Source: Sphingomonas crocodyli (GTDB lineage Bacteria > Pseudomonadota > Alphaproteobacteria > Sphingomonadales > Sphingomonadaceae). From it: 64,000 nt of DNA. Below are positions 62,003 to 64,000 of the stretch, piece by piece; positions within the stretch are counted from its first letter, which is position 1, and every line of letters begins with the position of its first letter. The DNA is taken from the NCBI RefSeq assembly GCF_004005865.1, contig NZ_SACN01000001.1, positions 1,984,001 to 2,048,000 of the forward strand, in the 5' to 3' direction. A model generated the notes under the pieces. It was not told the DNA's origin. It did not search any database and saw only the letters and a list, made by a program, of their open reading frames with translations. The position numbers and the translations under genes are program-made.

Positions 62003-63295
62003 ATGTCTCAACCGCTCAAGGTCGCGCTCGCAGGGCTCGGTACGGTCGGCGGGGGCGTGATTAAGCTGCTCGACGAAAATCGCGAACTGATCGAGCGGCG
62101 CGCGGGGCGGCCGATCGAGGTCGTCGCGGTGACGGCGCGGGATCGGACGCGCGATCGCGGCATCGATCTGTCGCGCTTCGCCTGGGTCGACGATGCGACG
62201 ACGCTTGCGGATGCGCAGGACATCGACGTGGTGGTCGAACTGATCGGCGGTTCGGACGGCCCGGCGCTGACGCTGGCGCGCGAGACGCTGGCGGCAGGCA
62301 AGCCCTTCGTCACCGCGAACAAGGCGATGATCGCGCATCACGGCATCGAACTGGCGGGCCTGGCCGAACAGCAGGGCGTCGCGCTGAAATATGAAGCGGC
62401 GGTCGCGGGCGGCATTCCGGTGATCAAGGGGCTGCGCGAGGGCGCGGCCGCCAATGAGATCGCGCAGGTCTTCGGCATCCTCAACGGCACCTGCAACTAT
62501 ATCCTGACCGAGATGGAGGAGAAGGGCAGCGACTTTGCCGACGTTCTCGCCGAAGCGCAGCGTCTTGGCTATGCCGAAGCCGATCCCAGCTTTGACATCG
62601 ACGGCGTCGACGCCGCGCACAAGCTGGCGATCCTCGCGAGCCTCGCCTTCGGCACCGCGGTCGATTTCAAGAATGTCGCGATCACCGGTATCCGCCACGT
62701 CATCGCCGCCGACATCAAGGAAGCCGCCGCGCTCGGCTTCCGCATCCGCCTGGTCGGGCAGGGGGATGCCGATGTGAAGGGGCTGTTTCAGCGCGTCCAT
62801 CCGTGCCTCGTGCCGCTCAGCCATCCGCTGGCGCACGTCTCGGGTTCGCTCAACGCGGTCGTGGCGCACGGCAATTTCGTTGGCCGCCTGTTCTTCCAGG
62901 GACGTGGCGCTGGCGAGGGGCCGACTGCATCGGCCGTCGTCGCCGACCTGATCGATATCGCGCGCGGCGAAACCGGACCGGCCTTTGCGATGCCGGTCGC
63001 TTCGCTCGCCCGCGCCGAACCGGCGCCGGCCGATGATCGTCGCGGCCGCGTCTATCTGCGTTTCACCGTGGCGGATCGCCCCGGCGTGTTGGCGGAAATC
63101 ACGGCGGCGATGCGGGATGCCGGGGTTTCGATCGAAAGCCTGATCCAGCGCGGGGCCGCCGCCGACGGCAATGTGCTGATCGCGATCGTCACGCATGTCG
63201 CACCCGAAAAATCGGTGATGCAGGCGCTCGAACGGCTCGAAGGATCGCAGAGCCTCGTCGCTTCACCGATGCTCATGCACATATTGGAAGAATAA
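62003..63295 (+). CDS. hom: Homoserine dehydrogenase
   Basis: This enzyme reduces aspartate semialdehyde to homoserine for threonine and methionine synthesis. It has 430 residues. The N-terminal nucleotide-binding VALAGLGTVGGGVIKLLDEN is followed by VTANKAMIAHHGIELA (catalytic Lys), YEAAVAGGIPVIKGLREGAAANEI and FGILNGTCNYILTEME, the homoserine dehydrogenase signature. A C-terminal ACT domain (VYLRFTVADRPGVLAEITAAMRDAGVSIESLIQ) probably senses threonine. It is a monofunctional form, without aspartokinase. glpX follows after 80 bases on the same strand. Confidence 0.95.
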   Translation: MSQPLKVALAGLGTVGGGVIKLLDENRELIERRAGRPIEVVAVTARDRTRDRGIDLSRFAWVDDATTLADAQDIDVVVELIGGSDGPALTLARETLAAGKPFVTANKAMIAHHGIELAGLAEQQGVALKYEAAVAGGIPVIKGLREGAAANEIAQVFGILNGTCNYILTEMEEKGSDFADVLAEAQRLGYAEADPSFDIDGVDAAHKLAILASLAFGTAVDFKNVAITGIRHVIAADIKEAAALGFRIRLVGQGDADVKGLFQRVHPCLVPLSHPLAHVSGSLNAVVAHGNFVGRLFFQGRGAGEGPTASAVVADLIDIARGETGPAFAMPVASLARAEPAPADDRRGRVYLRFTVADRPGVLAEITAAMRDAGVSIESLIQRGAAADGNVLIAIVTHVAPEKSVMQALERLEGSQSLVASPMLMHILEE

Positions 63296-63375
63296 GCGCC
63301 GCGCGCTTCTCGACAATGTAACTATGCTGTCCTAATCGCTCGGACTTTCCACGCCAGTTTAAAGGGGCTTTTCGC

Positions 63376-64000
63376 TATGGGTAAGGCAGGCAACGCGCTC
63401 GATCGAGTTCTTGTTCTCGAAATGGTGCGCGTGACCGAGGCCGCCGCCATAGCCGCCTCCAAGCTGGTCGGCCGTGGCGACGAGAAGGCCGCCGACCATG
63501 TCGCGGTCGAAGCGATGCGCGCCGCGTTCAACACGCTCGACTTCGACGGCACGGTCGTTATCGGCGAGGGCGAGCGCGACGAAGCCCCGATGCTCTACAT
63601 CGGCGAGAAGGTCGGCACCGGCAAAGGCCCGAAGATCGACATCGCGCTCGATCCGCTCGAAGGCACCACGCTGACGGCCAAGGCGTTCCCGAACGCGCTC
63701 GCGGTTCTCGCGATCGCCGAAGAGGGCGGTCTGCTCAACGCGCCCGATACGTACATGGACAAGCTGGCGATCGGGCCGGGCTACGAAAAGGGTATCGTCA
63801 GCCTGAAGAACACGCCGACGCAGAATGTCGAGGCGCTGGCCAAGGCCAAGGGCGTGAAGCCCAACGAGATCATCGCCTGCGTGCTCGATCGCCCGCGCCA
63901 CGAAAAGCTGATCGCCGAGCTGCGCTCGATCGGCTGCGGCGTCGTGCTGATCCCCGATGGTGACGTGGCCGGCGTGATCGCCTGCACCAACCCTGACACC
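63376..64000 (+). CDS. glpX: Class II fructose-1,6-bisphosphatase (GlpX), 5' part
   Basis: The first 208 residues of GlpX, which hydrolyses fructose 1,6-bisphosphate in gluconeogenesis; the gene runs off the right edge. The start MGKAGNALDRVLVLEMVRVTEAAAIAA leads into GRGDEKAADHVAVEAMR, VVIGEGERDEAPMLYIGE (metal-binding Glu), IDIALDPLEGTTLTAK (metal-binding Asp and Glu) and YMDKLAIGPGY, all standard. AAGGGG at 63361-63366 precedes the ATG at 63376. It is probably co-transcribed with hom, as in many alphaproteobacteria. Confidence 0.94.

Noticed and set aside
61345..62064. A plus-strand frame encoding strings of Leu, Val and Ala that looks like a membrane protein
   Set aside because: It is the antisense of Gln/Arg/Asp codons of the stress protein; the minus strand has the ribosome site, promoter and terminator.

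Overview
The window is a 64 kb piece of a GC-rich alphaproteobacterial chromosome, most likely a sphingomonad. The evidence is a CcrM-type GANTC methylase, a PhyR anti-sigma-factor antagonist with promoters of the EcfG type, a bacteriophytochrome with an HWE kinase, an aa3-type cytochrome oxidase subunit IV, a large TonB receptor, and two families of dispersed palindromes. No rRNA, tRNA, CRISPR array, prophage or transposase was recognised. About 60 protein genes fill nearly all the DNA, many in short operons with ATGA or TGATG overlaps.

Layout. 0-6 kb: a nucleotidyltransferase-fold protein, an OmpW porin, esterase-rppH, a histone-deacetylase-like amidohydrolase, a periplasmic Spy-like protein and photolyase. 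6-13.5 kb: cyclopropane fatty acid synthase, two tandem PilZ proteins duplicated with their upstream palindrome, the pdxH-CDF-PhzF operon, and a MocR regulator divergent from a 47-aa membrane peptide plus LysE exporter. 13.7-20.5 kb: a three-gene amidoligase-type operon (transglutaminase-DUF2126, circularly permuted ATP-grasp fused to alpha-E, transglutaminase). 21-29 kb: ergothioneine genes egtB-egtD, rnhB, a stress-promoter membrane protein, ccrM behind nine GANTC sites, folP and a sigma-54 activator. 29-32 kb: oxidase subunit IV plus pntAA-pntAB-pntB. 32-40 kb: methyltransferase and phospholipase D, bphO-bphP, CsbD, PhyR and a Crp/Fnr regulator. 39.8-43 kb: valine catabolism. 43.5-47.5 kb: trxB, an acyl carrier protein, guaA and a Phd-VapC toxin-antitoxin pair. 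47.5-55.5 kb: a MacAB-like exporter divergent from its own sigma-54 response regulator and kinase. 55.7-64 kb: TonB receptor, ArsC/YffB protein, diguanylate cyclase, RidA, hydrolase, a Gln-rich stress protein, homoserine dehydrogenase and the start of glpX.

Two regulatory themes link the genes. First, EcfG-type promoters (GGAAC-N16-CGTT) occur perfectly before egtB, the 119-aa membrane protein and the Gln-rich protein. Near matches precede phyR, csbD, the phospholipase D operon and the 39.8 kb operon, so the general stress response may govern several loci here. Second, the exporter at 48-52.6 kb has a textbook sigma-54 promoter and three 16-bp palindromes between it and its divergent activator gene. 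The most system-like and least characterised unit is the transglutaminase/ATP-grasp operon at 13.7-20.5 kb.
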